Positions 34,131 to 45,708 of a stretch of DNA of 64,000 bases are shown here, piece after piece. Both the position numbers and the translations under genes were made by a program. The DNA comes from Adiantum capillus-veneris (lineage: Eukaryota > Streptophyta > Polypodiopsida > Polypodiales > Pteridaceae), in assembly GCA_014529385.2 (NCBI GenBank), contig CM043962.1, positions 123,670,970-123,734,969 on the forward strand, in the 5' to 3' direction. The notes under the pieces are model-generated. The model saw nothing but the letters and a program-made list of their open reading frames with translations. It was not told the DNA's origin and searched no databases. Each line of letters begins with the position of its first letter. The stretch's first letter is position 1.

Positions 34131-34560
34131 CTGTGCCTTCAACCGGCATTTTTCAAATTGAAAACGATACAATATTAAGCTAAGACACATTTTTCCCCAA
34201 CACAGGGGGTACGCCACACTGCACAATGTTCGGGAATACAACTTCTGCCAAGAGAGATTTTTTAAAAACTAAGTTGTCCTCAATCGACATTTTGAAAATA
34301 AAAAACGGCAAGATATTAAGTTGAGACACATTTTTCCCAAACATTACTTCTACCCCCACGGTCAGTTTTTACTATTTTTTAGTGGTTTTACCAATTTTTA
34401 CACTAAGATCCTCCACATTTAGTCGACTTGAAGGTTTCAAGACTTCCTGTAGTGTTCGAGAAAAATGGGTAGAATTCCTCATTTTCCCCTTGCTCTCAAT
34501 CCATATTTTTGAAATTGAAAACGACACGATATTAAGCTGAGGCATGTTTTTCCACATCAT
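34131..34560. repeat. Diverged triple repeat
   Basis: Three copies of a motif with GAAAACGA, ATATTAAGCT and GACACATTTTTC occur at about 34139-34200, 34283-34345 and 34490-34556. Spacing is irregular (about 145 and 205 bp). It may be a decayed tandem repeat or transposon. Confidence 0.55.
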
Positions 34561-34612
34561 TGATTTCCTATGACAATTTGGAGCAGCCATATTTTGATTT
34601 GAGCCTTGGAAA

Positions 34613-34647
<35 letters not shown>

Positions 34648-35086
34648 ATTTTAAATTTGATTTAAAAAAAAAATGTTCCATGTTTCATTAAAATTGAAAA
34701 GACCCATCCCCCCCCCCCCCCCCCCCCCCCAAATTTCAAAGTCATCAATTCCCAAGAAATATCTAGTTCTCATTAATCACACATACACACACACATATAC
34801 ACACACCTCTTATGAAATGGTTATCCTATTACTAGATATGTGGTTGCTGCAACTTGAGTCCACCGTTCAACATAGGGTTAGGTCGCGTGCACGATGCTCT
34901 CTACCTCCTCATGACAAAAAATTTTGGATCCGTCATTGACCTAATAATCTTCAAGTGCAATAAAAGCATTGATTTGATGCTCCTAAGCAGTTTTCCTGCT
35001 ACAAATTGGGAGGCTTTTGGCATGCAGCACAAACAAGAAGTTTTTTGCGCTAAAAATTTTGCAAGAAAATAAAAGCGCACACTAGT
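34561..35086. other. Spacer with GA tract and poly-C run
   Basis: Contains a GA tract (34615-34645) and about 24 consecutive C near 34706-34730. No gene is seen. Confidence 0.6.
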
Positions 35087-35260
35087 CACTACAACACGCC
35101 ACACAAAAATCGACGCAAAAACTGACGAAAAAAGTTAGTTTTAAAACTAAACAGCGTTGAGATAGGCCTCGGAAGAGACGCCGGTACTGTAACATCGGTA
35201 TAAGTATCGGTGTATTAAGCGTCAGAATACCCCATGAAATGAGTGTCAAAATATGCAATG
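35087..35260 (+). repeat. Possible CACTA transposon terminus (left)
   Basis: CACTACAACACGCC is followed by GC-rich words (CGACGC, GACGCCGG, GCGTC) repeated within 170 bp, the look of a CACTA end with subterminal repeats. Both transposase segments to the right are on minus, so this would be the 3' end. The partner candidate at 52953 shares only CACTACAA and the flanking triplets differ (AGT, AGA), so the pairing is unproven. Confidence 0.35.
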
Positions 35261-35689
35261 AAATAATCGCCGATAATACTGTAGCATATTCCGATGAGGC
35301 TACCGAGGACTATACCGACACTTATATTGTACTCTGTATCGACGACCAAAGATGCAAAATTTCTTTGGACAAAGAGGGATGGGAACTGATGCTGCATGTA
35401 CTACAGCAAAAGAAAACAGTCCTCTCTGCCCAAAGGAAGAGTGCACAAGCAACCTCACTCCACCTACAAGTTGACGCTAAAGAGCGAGTATATGGCAATT
35501 AGCAAAATTGTAAGAAAAGCATAACCACAAAATCAAAAGCTTGATCATGGAATAATGGCATAAAGATTTCATAACCATAATTAAAACATGAGACAAAAGC
35601 TGCAAAACCATAAACATAACCTGTTTGCAATACCATAACCATTACCATAACTTGCTTGTCATACCATAACCATAACAACCATACCATCA

Positions 35690-35805
35690 TTGCATAACCA
35701 TAACCATAACCATAACCATAACCATAACCATAACCATAACCATAACCATAACCATAACCATAACCATAACCATAACCATAATCATAACCATAACCATAAC
35801 CATCA
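35690..35805. repeat. (CATAAC)n hexamer array
   Basis: About 18 tandem copies of a 6-base unit (ACCATA phase), with scattered single copies from 35520 to 35880. On the other strand it reads GGTTAT, which is not the plant telomere repeat. Confidence 0.95.
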
Positions 35806-36149
35806 CATGATTACCATACCATCATAGCAAAACCATAACCTTAACTTGACCGCGAAATCTTAACCATAACATCTGTGCCATACCATAAACATAAGCACTA
35901 CAAAGCTGTACATATGAAAACAATCACTGAGTGAGAAGACCCTCACGGTAATGCCTCCCAGTCGACGTCCTCTCCCTCCTCATGCAACTAGGTCAAAAGG
36001 GCCACAAGTCCATGCTTGTACCCATACTTCTCCTCTTGGCATGTCGAAAGACGCTTCACGACAACTTCCTGCAAAATTATGGTTTAATCATTAGATAAAT
36101 CTTCAAATAACATATATATTTTCCATGATTTAAAGCATACGTACAATAC

Positions 36150-36515
36150 TTATAAACTCATGTCGAAGCGTATGGTAGCCTCCACTCCCACTATGTGACG
36201 CTCCAACAGACTCCAAACGTGCTCTAGCTGCATCTCTATGCTGCTGAATCTCTGAGGATTGTCTTGTGTCTCTCTTGCAATCCCCACCCACTCCTCTGTA
36301 TCCAACCATTCCGGCTTGGGACTGTCGTCATTGTACTTGTGTCTCGCCTCTGACCCATGGTGTGACATTGTGGACTTTGCTACGCTCAAAATCCAGGGGT
36401 TCGAGATTGGATCGTACCCCTCAGTCAGCCTGTACTCTCTATGAATGGCCTCGACGATGTAATTCTTTATTTCAATGTCGAGGTTATCCCAAACCTCCAT
36501 CACAAAGTGACCAAA
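36150..36515 (-). CDS. CACTA TNPA-like protein exon
   Basis: A minus-strand open segment with a good splice acceptor (TATGATTTAG) just before 36515; the reading starts FGHFVMEVWDNLDIEIKNY and continues about 118 codons to the stop at 36150. It has a W and I pattern, then PKPEWLDTEEWVGIARE, which recalls the middle of plant transposase_24 (Ptta/En/Spm) proteins. That family is the second gene of CACTA elements. Likeness is moderate and motif-based only. Its location downstream of the TNP2 exons on the same strand agrees with CACTA gene order. A possible further exon lies to about 35970 after an acceptor near 36072; the frame there could not be fixed. Confidence 0.4.
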   Translation of the reverse strand, partial: FGHFVMEVWDNLDIEIKNYIVEAIHREYRLTEGYDPISNPWILSVAKSTMSHHGSEARHKYNDDSPKPEWLDTEEWVGIARETQDNPQRFSSIEMQLEHVWSLLERHIVGVEATIRFDMSL

Positions 36516-36629
36516 CTAAATCATACAGAGATATGGAATCCTCTATCGCATGCCCTTTTTGACCATATCCACCACAACAGCCCCATCCCTGCTCTTGTAC
36601 ACCTTGCTAGAATCATGCTCGTGTGATCC

Positions 36630-37046
36630 TCAAGGTGTACGTGGTGTGCCAATTGGTGAACTATCTACTGAAGAGAGTGGTGGACACTCTCTCGGTGGTG
36701 TGGACACATCGGTAGAACCGATACCACAACAACCACCTCCTCCAGAATGACGCCTACCTCGTCTCAAGGATGAACCACCCATTGGTGTAGGGGGCATACG
36801 AGTCCTAGGCATATGGGGCACACTAGACTGAGGAGTGGGGCCTCTCGGTGTAGGGACCACACTAGTCCCGGGCGTAGGGTCGGCCGTAGTAGGTCTAGAG
36901 GGACCTGCTGCCCAAAGGGGCTGTGCCATCCCGATCTGCTCTGGTGTGAACTGAGACAAAAACGAGCCCATCTGCTCGAGTGACATGCTGGCCGGAGTGA
37001 CAAGAAAACTAAAACTAGGAGAGTATGGGTCATCGTCATCAACCAT
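36630..37046 (-). CDS. Proline-rich first exon of the TNPA-like gene
   Basis: ATG at 37046 opens 138 codons on minus. The protein begins acidic (MVDDDDPYSPSF), then MSLEQMGSFLSQFTPEQIGM, then a long stretch rich in proline, serine and threonine with PTP and PRGPTP repeats, ending at a stop at 36630. Plant TNPA-like proteins often have a disordered N-part of this kind before the conserved core. The next exon-like segment lies 115 bp downstream, so they are probably one gene. The donor site was not settled. Alternatively it is an independent low-complexity protein. Confidence 0.4.
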   Translation of the reverse strand: MVDDDDPYSPSFSFLVTPASMSLEQMGSFLSQFTPEQIGMAQPLWAAGPSRPTTADPTPGTSVVPTPRGPTPQSSVPHMPRTRMPPTPMGGSSLRRGRRHSGGGGCCGIGSTDVSTPPRECPPLSSVDSSPIGTPRTP

Positions 37047-37198
37047 GGATAATTATACACAAACAACACCTACAAAATATGTTAGTTTACAGAAGAAATG
37101 CTTAATCAATACAAATAACAAACCCACGAAGCTGCTACACAAATGAATGAATCTAAAGTGTATTGTAGACTAATGAAAATAGTTTTACAAAAGAGTTC

Positions 37199-37381
37199 CT
37201 AGCAAAAATCACTATTTAATCTCTCATCCTCTATGAGATCTAATGCACCAAAGATATCTATCTCAATCTGTACTTCTGCATCTTCATCATAGAACTCTAC
37301 TTCTTCGTCGCTCTCTGCATCAACTTCAATATTTGACACCTCATCTCTAGGTTCAGACAATTGCTCACTGCTGACATCCAC
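37199..37381 (-). pseudogene. Acidic minus-strand segment, possible transposase tail
   Basis: Sixty codons, very rich in aspartate and glutamate (DAESDEEVEFYDEDAEVQIE). The open frame continues from upstream text without a good ATG. CACTA TNP2 proteins and the copy at 49658 also end in acidic tails, so it may be a remnant of one. Low-complexity sequence alone cannot prove this. Confidence 0.3.
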
Positions 37382-38190
37382 CTCAAAATATTAACTTAAA
37401 GTTTCCATTGGTCCTGCATTTTGTTCATGAATCACCTCTTTGGCCTCAACGTCCAATCCTTCACACACCTGCTTGCTAGGTGGAGTAACTTGAATGACAT
37501 AGAGCCAGCACGGTTTAGACAAATCATTCTCATCATTTTTTGTCCATATGGATAGGATACAATGTATTTACCTGAAAAGCCTGTGACTGAGGCGTCAGAC
37601 CAACCGTAGACAGACTACAAATTAAGCATTGCCAAAGTGGTACGGAGAACTGATATTTTTGCATCAGTGTAGAGCGACATGTGTGCAAGACTTTGCATCA
37701 TATCGCCCTCTTTATCGTTGCTATCGTACCGTCGATATGAATGGGATGGCTGAGGTTGGTCCACAGTACTGCATTCGATGTTGTTCCTTCTATGTTGGAA
37801 TCCATGTCAAAGAACGCATCCAACATCTGCTCCATTTCTACTTCTTGAAATGCCACATTAGGTATTAGTTGGGAGGACTCAGTCGATGGCTGCTCGTTGC
37901 AACTTGTCTTCTCTGGGATGAAGTTGGAGCAATATCTACTTGTGGAGTTTGACGTTCAATCTCTAGACCATAAGATCGATAACGCAGGTCTTATAGTTGC
38001 TCTATTGGAAAGAGATTGTGATTGCCTATGTGTTGGTCGTTGATTTTTTGTTTGCAAAATATTTGATGCTTGCAATGCACACAAGGACACACCATCCTAT
38101 TGTCCATACTTTATCTACCAATGATGCAACAAATAATTAAAACACTCTAGTTGTTATAACTAAACACTACTAAGTACATGACAATACATG
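37382..38190. other. Spacer, nothing recognised
   Basis: Short frames only; likely decayed interior of the surrounding CACTA region. Confidence 0.35.
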
Positions 38191-38720
38191 ACAACCTCAC
38201 GTTCTCTAGCCAGGCGCGATCCCCGCACACCTCGGTTTAGAGGTGCACGGAGATTAGGACCACAGAGTAATACTCTTGTCTTTATTGGTCAATAACTATA
38301 TATTAAGGTTCTTGAAGTTTGTGTGCACTTTTGAAGTCTGATTGTGTTTTTTCTACTATTTGTTGCTAGCTCTAACAACCTCACATTCTCTAGCCAGGCC
38401 CGATTCCCGCACACCTCTGTCTAGAGGTGCACGGAGGTTAGGACCACATGGTAATAATCTCGTCTTTATTGGTCAATGACTATATATTAGGGTTCTTGAA
38501 GTCTATGTGCACTTTTGAAGTCCGATTGCGTTTTTTCTACTATTAATTTGTCGCTAGCTCTAACCTAACCTATAATCTAACCTAACCCATAACCTAAACC
38601 TAATCTAACTTATAACCTAACCTAACCAAAGTCCGTTTGCATTTTTAGAAGTACACGAGTCATCTTCTAAGTCCGTTTGCGTTTTTTCTACTATTAATTT
38701 GTCGCTAGCTCTAACCTAAC
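38191..38720. repeat. 184-bp tandem duplication with a partial third copy
   Basis: ACAACCTCACGTTCTCTAGC at 38191 recurs at 38375 with one change, and the unit end TTTTTTCTACTATTAATTTG recurs again near 38683. Part of the unit (GTGCACGGAGATTAGG to GTCAATAACTATAT, 38243-38300) resembles 50977-51037 at the edge of the TNP2 exon. Confidence 0.8.
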
Positions 38721-38780
38721 CTAAAGTCTCAGCTAACCTATAACCTAAATCTAGCCTAACCTAACCTAACATAAAACAAC
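38560..38780. repeat. Degenerate CTAACC-type repeats
   Basis: Runs of CTAACC and CTAACCTATAAC. They resemble degenerate telomere-like sequence but lack regular CCCTAAA units. Confidence 0.6.
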
Positions 38781-38912
38781 ACAATGGTGAGGCGTTTGGC
38801 AAAAGGTCATGCCATACAGCTTTCCCACAATGCATATGCGATGTCGGCAAGCTCTATGGCTTACCAATTTGCCAATTAGGGTTCAGTATGAAAATCTCCA
38901 AGTGTTTACCGC

Positions 38913-39525
38913 TGTCAAGAAGTGCGCAGTGCGACTAGGAAAGCACCGGGCCTCTGACTGTGAGGATTCGTAGCAAAATCAAGCAAGGCGTACACGATTT
39001 GAAGCCAAAAACACACTAAACAAGAACAAAACTCCATCCATGAAAGCTCCACTTTGAAAAAGAACCAATACTAACTCAAAACTCTTGTGTGTGTAAAGAT
39101 TAGGTGTAGCCTCGCTCCCAAGTGCACAAATGTAGTGCTCATTCGACCTGTTAAAAACCCTAAATCTACGCTTCGATTCTTCATCGTGACCATTTCATGG
39201 AAGCTTGAGTACTTCATTGGAGAAGACCAAGTAGTTGTTTGAGGAGGGGAAACCCTAATTGGAAGCCTCACAGGCTCAACCATGTAGTGGAAGCAACACG
39301 GGACTGCACTAGCACCTTGTAAAGGAATGGTTGTATCTCCTTGATCATGTGCCCAAATGAGCTCATTCTTGGCTCTAAAATTTCCCACACAGCTTGAGAA
39401 ACAATGCCAGCATTGTTGATGTGGAATTTTGAGCATTTTTAAGGCTATTTTTTACCATTTTTGGGCCAATTTTAGCCCAAAAATGATATTTTTTTGTCCC
39501 TAAATATCCCAAACGAGCTGGGAAA
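38913..39525 (-). repeat. Truncated LTR, outermost copy of element G
   Basis: Matches the LTR at 41058 from TGTCAAGAAG to about the AAACGAGCTGGG block, then joins gag sequence (ACTACTTTGAATGC) directly. Its distal third is missing. Confidence 0.8.
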
Positions 39526-39946
39526 AATCGAACTACTTTGAATGCTTCCCAAGTTTCCACATGCTCATTTCTAATTCCCCTTACATCCTCTCTGATCTCG
39601 GGAACCACAACAAGCTCAAAAATTTTCACCATCTCTGCTTCGGGCACTCGATGAAGCTCCATCTCCTTTACATATCCACAAAGATAATTTGTTACATCTT
39701 TGCCTTTAAATTGGTCCAATTTCATCACCAGAGATTGAAGTGCTTTGGTTGAGGAGAGCTCCCTCCTTTCTGCAGCTTGTTGCTGCTGCATAAACACTAC
39801 AAAAACTTGAAACATTTGCATTGTGAGATTGGATCAAACCGAACCCCGAGTTGCTCTTGTTGCTCCATAGCTTTAAACCTTTCTTTTGAGACCTTCAATG
39901 AAGCTTTTGAACCCTCACCCTAGCCTACTCTCCGTCCGGTTCACCA
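39526..39946 (-). pseudogene. Element G gag fragment 1 with primer-binding site
   Basis: On minus, a primer-binding site (TGGTGAACCGGACGG, 39946-39932) is followed by ATG at 39821 and about 100 gag codons: MQMFQVFVVFMQQQ, VTNYLCGYVKEMELH, then WEAFKVV. It then runs into LTR sequence. The conserved order shows a gag N-terminus cut at the same point as fragment 2. Confidence 0.8.
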
Positions 39947-39952
39947 AAAAAT

Positions 39953-40626
39953 TGTCAAGAAGTGTGCAGTGCGACTAGGAAAGCGTCAGGCCTCTGACTG
40001 TGAGGATTCGTAGCAAAATCAAGTAAGGCATAGACGATTTGAAGCCAGAAACACACTAAACAAGAACAAAACTCCAGCCATGAAAGCTTCACTTTGAAAA
40101 ATAACCAATACTAACTCAAAACTCATGTGTGTGTGAAGATTAGGTGTAACCTCGCTCCCAATTGCACAGATGCAGTGCTCATTCGACCTGTTAAAACCCT
40201 AAATTTACGGTTCGATTCTTCATCGTGACCATTTCATGGAAGCTTTAGTACTTCATTGGAAAAGCCCAAGTAGTTATTTGAGGAGGGGAAACCCTAATTG
40301 GAGGCCTCACAGCCTCAACCATGTAGTGGAAGCAGCACGGAACTGCGTAGCACCTTGTAAAGGAATGGTTGTATCTCCTTGCTCATGTGCCCAAATGAGC
40401 TCATTCTTGGCTCTAAAAGTTCCCACACAGCTTGAGCAACAATGCCAATATCGTTGATGTGGCATTTTGAGATATTTTGAGCATTTTAAGGCTATTTTTG
40501 ACCATTTTTTGGTCATTTTTAGCCTTAAAATATCATTTTTTATACGTAAAAAACCCAAACGAGTTGGGAAAAACCCCTAAAATTGTGGAAAAATCCCATT
40601 GGTCTCAAATTTCATGTTGAACCTCA
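39953..40626 (-). repeat. Truncated LTR, middle copy of element G
   Basis: Starts 1040 bp after the first copy and 1105 bp before the full LTR at 41058. It is complete to the GAACCTCATT block, where it joins gag fragment 2 at 40627. Confidence 0.85.
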
Positions 40627-41051
40627 TTGAATTAGAGCTACTTTGAATGCTTCCCAAGTTGCCCCATGCTCATTTCTAATTCCCCTTACATGCTCCCTGA
40701 TCTCGGGAACCACAGCAAGCTCAAAACTTTGCACCATCTCTGCTTCGGGCACTCGATGAAGCTCCATCTCCTTTACATATCCACAAAGATAATTTGTTAC
40801 ATCTTTGCATTTAAATTGGTCCAATTTCATCACCAGAGATTGAAGTGCTTTGGTTGAGGAGAGCTCCCTCCTTTCTGCAGCTTGTTGCTGCTGCATAAAC
40901 ACTACAAAAACTTGAAACATTTGCATTGTGAGATTGGATCAAACCGAACCCCGAGTTGCTCTTGTTGCTCCATAGCTTTAAACCTTTCTTTTGAGACCTT
41001 CAATGAAGCTTTTGAACCCTCACCCTAGCCTACTCTCCGTCCGGTTCACCA
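40627..41051 (-). pseudogene. Element G gag fragment 2 with primer-binding site
   Basis: Same layout as fragment 1: primer site 41051-41037, ATG at 40926, about 100 codons ending WEAFKVAL at the junction to LTR. It is closer to the main gag N-part at 47700-47994 than fragment 1 is. Confidence 0.8.
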
Positions 41052-41057
41052 AAAAAT

Positions 41058-42079
41058 TGTCAAGAAGTGTGCAGTGCGACTAGGAAAGCGTCAGGCCTCT
41101 GACTGTGAGGATTCGTAGCAAAATCAAGTAAGGCATAGACGATTTGAAGCCAGAAACACACTAAACAAGAACAAAACTCCAGCCATGAAAGCTTCACTTT
41201 GAAAAATAACCAATACTAACTCAAAACTCATGTGTGTGTGAAGATTAGGTGTAGCCTCGCTCCCAATTGCACCGATGCAGTGCTCATTCGACCTGTTAAA
41301 AACCCTAAATTTAAGGTTCGATTCTTCATCGTGACCATTTCATGGAAGCTTCAGTACTTCATTGGAGAAGCCCAAGTAGTTATTTGAGGAGGCGAAACCC
41401 GAATTGGAGGCCTCACAGCCTCAACCATGTAGTGGAAGCAGCACGGGACTGCACTAGCACCCTGTAAAGGAATGGTTGTATCTCCTTGATCATGTGCCCA
41501 AATGAGCTCATTCTTGGCTCTAAAAGTTCCCACACAACTTGAGCAACAATGCCAGCATCGTTGATGTGGCATTTTGAGCTATTTTGAGCATTTTTAAGGC
41601 TATTTTTGACCATTTTTAGCCCACAAATATCATTTTTTATCTATAAAAAGCCCAAACGAGCTGGAAAAAATCCCTAGAATTTTGAAAAAATCCCATTGGT
41701 CTCAAATTTCACGTTGAACCTCATTTTCGCACTTGGTAGGCACTTTGAACACGTCTTTCACGCCAGTGCATGAAACCTGCTATTTTGCCGAGATTGCCCG
41801 CATTGAACTTTCTAGGCAAAACGAGCGTGCCACTTCGAAACAGTTGACATTTGTACATTCCTAAAGTAAATTAAGCATATATTCATGTGGAAAAGCATTC
41901 CATAGAGCCATGTGTAGGGCCTCGCTCGGCCGGCAAGGTATGTACACGGCTGCATCCGTGGTATTCATTTTCGCATATATCACACTATGTACATTATAGC
42001 ATTTGGTCCCACACATCATAAACATTAAGAGTGAGATAGATATTTTAATTTCACATTATGAACATGCCATGGAACGACA
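41058..42079 (-). repeat. Full LTR of element G (1022 bp), shared
   Basis: Plus-strand edges are TGTCAAGAAG and GAACGACA. It serves as 3' LTR for the pol to its right and as 5' LTR for gag fragment 2 to its left. It matches 48126-49170 with scattered differences. Confidence 0.88.
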
Positions 42080-42091
42080 TCCACCCCCTCT
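42080..42091 (-). other. Polypurine tract of element G
   Basis: Minus strand reads AGAGGGGGTGGA directly before the LTR start TGTCGTTCC, which confirms the minus orientation. Confidence 0.7.
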
Positions 42092-42212
42092 AAACCTGCA
42101 CATCCTCCGGCATGTGCCACATATATCTTTTGCAGGTTCAGTCTTCATTTAAGTCAACATACATGTCGATTTCATCATTGCTTGCAACAAAATCTAACGC
42201 ATCATCCTCTTG

Positions 42213-43826
42213 TTATTCATCCACATCCATATCATTCTTATTAGAGCCTTCATTTTGACCTTCTTGCAAATCAAAGGGATCTGTATCACCTCTTCTTTTG
42301 AATAACTTGATTCTTTTCCCTACAATGGGAATCTTCATTTTTGTCCCATCTAATTCATGCAAGGTATAAGTCGCATTCATGTACATGTTGAACCACATAA
42401 GGACCAAACCATCTCTTTGAAATCTTTCTTATTGTTGAATGTTGGTTTTCAAGACTACTCTCATACAACAACACCCAATCATCTTCCTCAATAGCTTTAG
42501 GTCTGAGCCTATGCCTCTTGTCGAATCTGTCCTTATTCTTTAACCTTGAATCTTTCAATCGTGCTACCGCAATCTCAATATCTTGGGGCCTTCTTTCTAA
42601 CTGTTGTATGCGCAAAGCAAGAAGGTCTTCCCTACTCATTCCATCTTCCCAAGGTAATACATTCCATGTGGGAATTACATCCTCAATTGGCATTTAGGTT
42701 TCTGACCATACATCAACTCAAAAGGCATATATCCAGTAACCGATCCATGAGTTGTACGATCAACCCATAAAGCATAAGGCAACAACCTAGGCCACTCTCC
42801 CATTTTAACTTTGCAGGCCTTAGCTAAAGCTTTAATGATAGGAGGATGCCCACGCTCTGATTTTCCATTTCCCTCAGGATTATATGCAGTATTGAGAGCA
42901 AGTTTAATGCCCAACCTAGAGAAAAACTCCCTTGCTTTGTCAGCATCCAACTCACCCCTGTCCGCTGTTATTTTCCCAACACATCCATAACGGCTAATTA
43001 CATCATCCAAGAGGAACTTACATATCCCTTTTGTGCTTTTTGTTCTTAGAGCACGACCTTCAACTTGGTTGGTTAATTCTTCTCGTGCAAGCACTATGTA
43101 ACTCATTTTCCATAAGCCCAATGGCATTGTAACTAGATCTACTACCCACTTGTAATGCATGGCCAATGGGTAAGTAGGGTGCAACCCATCACGATGACGT
43201 ACATTTGAATACATTTGACAGGTTTCACATGATTCCACAAAGTGAGATACATCTTTATACATACCTTTCCACCAATACCTCTCTTTCATTTTAGTAAAGG
43301 TGGACCATACACCTCTATGTCCAGCATAAAGACTCTCATGAAACTTTTTCATAAGCTCATTTTGAGCGTCCTTATCATTCACGACTCTCATCAGCATTCC
43401 ATTTCTTTGTTTTGGATGCTTCCATAAGTACCCATCTTTCAAAAAGTATCCATAGTCCTTTCTACGTATTCTTTTGAACTCTTGATCAGTCCACCCTTCT
43501 TGCCTTGCCAAAGTGCTCATATAGCGTCCAATGAGCAACCAGTCACCTTGATATAGGTCCTTTGTAAACGACTTAAGTGTATTTGACAGGCAAACATGAT
43601 CACCCTTGGTATGGGAGATACTATAGAACTGTGTGACTACATCATCGCCCTCGACAACCATGTCTTCTTCTTTTTCATACCTTGCTCTTGAAAGCATATC
43701 TACAACTAGATTATCTTTCCCTGCAATATGCTTAAATTCTGGATTCAAGGACTTTATGTAGGCAATCTCAACATAGCAATGTCGGGAGTTGAGCGACTTG
43801 TTATCATTCCAAGAAGGGGCAGACAA
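42213..43826 (-). pseudogene. Element G RNase H end and integrase
   Basis: The main frame 43826-42675 encodes the RNase H tail (HIAGKDNLVVDMLSRAR), a spacer, the zinc finger (HESLYAGHRG and CETCQ) and the integrase core. D is in WVVDLVTMP, D in ITADRGELD and E in GNGKSERG, so the catalytic triad is present. It continues after a frame change in 42693-42355 with the C-terminal part (RHRLRPKAIEEDDWVLLYE, RWFGPYVV, a GPY/F-like module) and an acidic tail to 42213. Stops and frame changes make it inactive. Its motifs differ from the Tat-like element, so this is another gypsy lineage, not assigned here. Confidence 0.85.
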
Positions 43827-45628
43827 TCAGTCTCCACTATTACATTTTCTCCTATCAAATACTCTTTGTCACATTTCAAAGTTGTGACTACTCCCCATAA
43901 CTCTCTTTTTACCTGTGGATAGTTGCGTTGACGAGCACTTAGGACTTTTGCTCCAAACCTCACCACATATTTCTTGCCATCATTATCATCTTGCCCAATC
44001 GCCCATCCAATTCCTGTGGGGGTAGTATCCACTGTCACAATTACATATCTTCCACATTCATAGTTTGCTTTTCTCAAAGTTGGAGACATAAGAAACAACT
44101 TTTTTAATTTCCTCATGGCATGTGTATGCACTTCTTTCCATTGAAACTTTTGGTTCTTTCTCAAAAGTTGATAAAAAGGATTTGCTACATGTGCATAATG
44201 CGGAATCCAAATAACATAAAACACGCATGCACCCAAGAACCTTCGAACCTTAGTGAAATTTATACATTTCTCTTTCATTCTCTGGATTACATCAATCTTT
44301 GCAGGACAAGGCCTTCTACCATATGGCCCACACATATTTTCCACAATAAGAACTTCATTCACATCAAACATTGACTTTTGGCTAGACAAGGTAAGGTTCA
44401 CCTCTTCCAACCTTGACAAGATATTATCACAATCATTGATATGGGTTGCCACATACTTTCGGCACCCCCTCGAGTCTAGAGCCACATCTTTATCACTTAC
44501 ATCACATCCTTTGATTGGCACACCATCAAGGAAAGGCATTGTAGTTTGCGGTATGAAGTCACGTAGGACTTTGTTCATACCATTCATCATGTGTGAAACT
44601 AAATTCGTTGCCCCCTGAGGTAAGGTGCACATCCTTACTAAACCCAAGGGTGTCCTCATGGTAGTTAGGTCCCTGCTTTCCATTGCTAGTTGGAACTGAT
44701 CATACCGTGAGTACAAATCTGCCATAGAATATATTGCCCTTCCTGCAAATGCCTCTGCAAACTCATCGACAATTGGCCCTATACCCACATTTCTGATTGT
44801 CATCTTATTTACAGGTTTCATATCATGAATAAAGCGTAAAGAACCATTTTTCTTTGGAATTGTGAACCACATGTTTGAATACGGAGCACAAGAAGGCTCC
44901 AAGATACCCATCTTGATCTTTTCATTACGCAACTCAATGAGTTTTGGAAAATGAGCCTTTGGAACAGGAATAGGTCTCAAGTTCCAAGGTACATGAGGAA
45001 TAGTGAAGATCACCATAGGGGCAACAAAGGATGGATCAACACACCCTATCTCATAAGGTTCAAATGCAAAATCTTTTCCGTGTTTGGAAAGCATGCATTC
45101 AAAGCATATCTTTTCAGCTTTTGTCAAACTATCCTCGCAACCAACCTTTAACTCTTTCAAAGAATCCTTTGTGAACTTGTGTCCAATCTTGCTTGGGTTA
45201 CGAAGGATAGGTTGCAAAGTAGCTTGTTCCATCTTATTTGTACAATCTTTTGGTAGAGGTAATGCCATAGACTTATACTTAGTCTCCACTTGTACATCAA
45301 CACCTTGAGAATTTTTGAAATCCTCAATGACCTTGTACATCTCTATTGAGCATACTTTCACAACCTCACTTCCCATATGCAAATTGCAATCCATTAAAGA
45401 ATCCAAATCTTGCATAGTATCCACAAACGAACACTCATCAAACACACCTGCAATGCATTCATCATCTTCTAGCAAACCATCCATCTTCAAACCTCTTTGT
45501 ACACTATTTACATGTTGACATTCACCCCGCTTTAAGTCCTCACACTCCGTAAAATCAATAGATTCATAGTATGATAACCCTACAAAACCGGTAGAAAATG
45601 TTTCCTTTGCATATACATCATGCGACAA
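43754..45628 (-). pseudogene. Element G reverse transcriptase and RNase H
   Basis: An open frame of 624 codons on minus. The N-part is an acidic linker. Reverse transcriptase motifs follow: KKNGSLRFIHDMKPVN, YSMADLYSRYDQFQL, and the active-site region reading FLDGVPIKG at about residues 366-374. The second catalytic aspartate is replaced by glycine (FLDD would be expected), so this enzyme should be dead. The thumb and connection (VRRFLGACVFYVIWIPHYA) and RNase H (VTVDTTPTGIGWAIGQ, ARQRNYPQVKRELWG, IVETD) follow. The next part is in another frame. Despite one long open frame, the active-site change marks it as non-functional. Confidence 0.88.
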
Positions 45629-45708
45629 CCTTTCTCTTCTTGTACCACTGCAATCCCGCTCTACAATGGTACATGGCCAGAACCCCTCATATCCCTGTAG
45701 TCCTTGAA

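Noticed and set aside
35690-35805. Telomere array
   Set aside because: The unit CATAAC/GTTATG is not the plant telomere unit CCCTAAA; the CTAACC stretch at 38560-38780 is too irregular.
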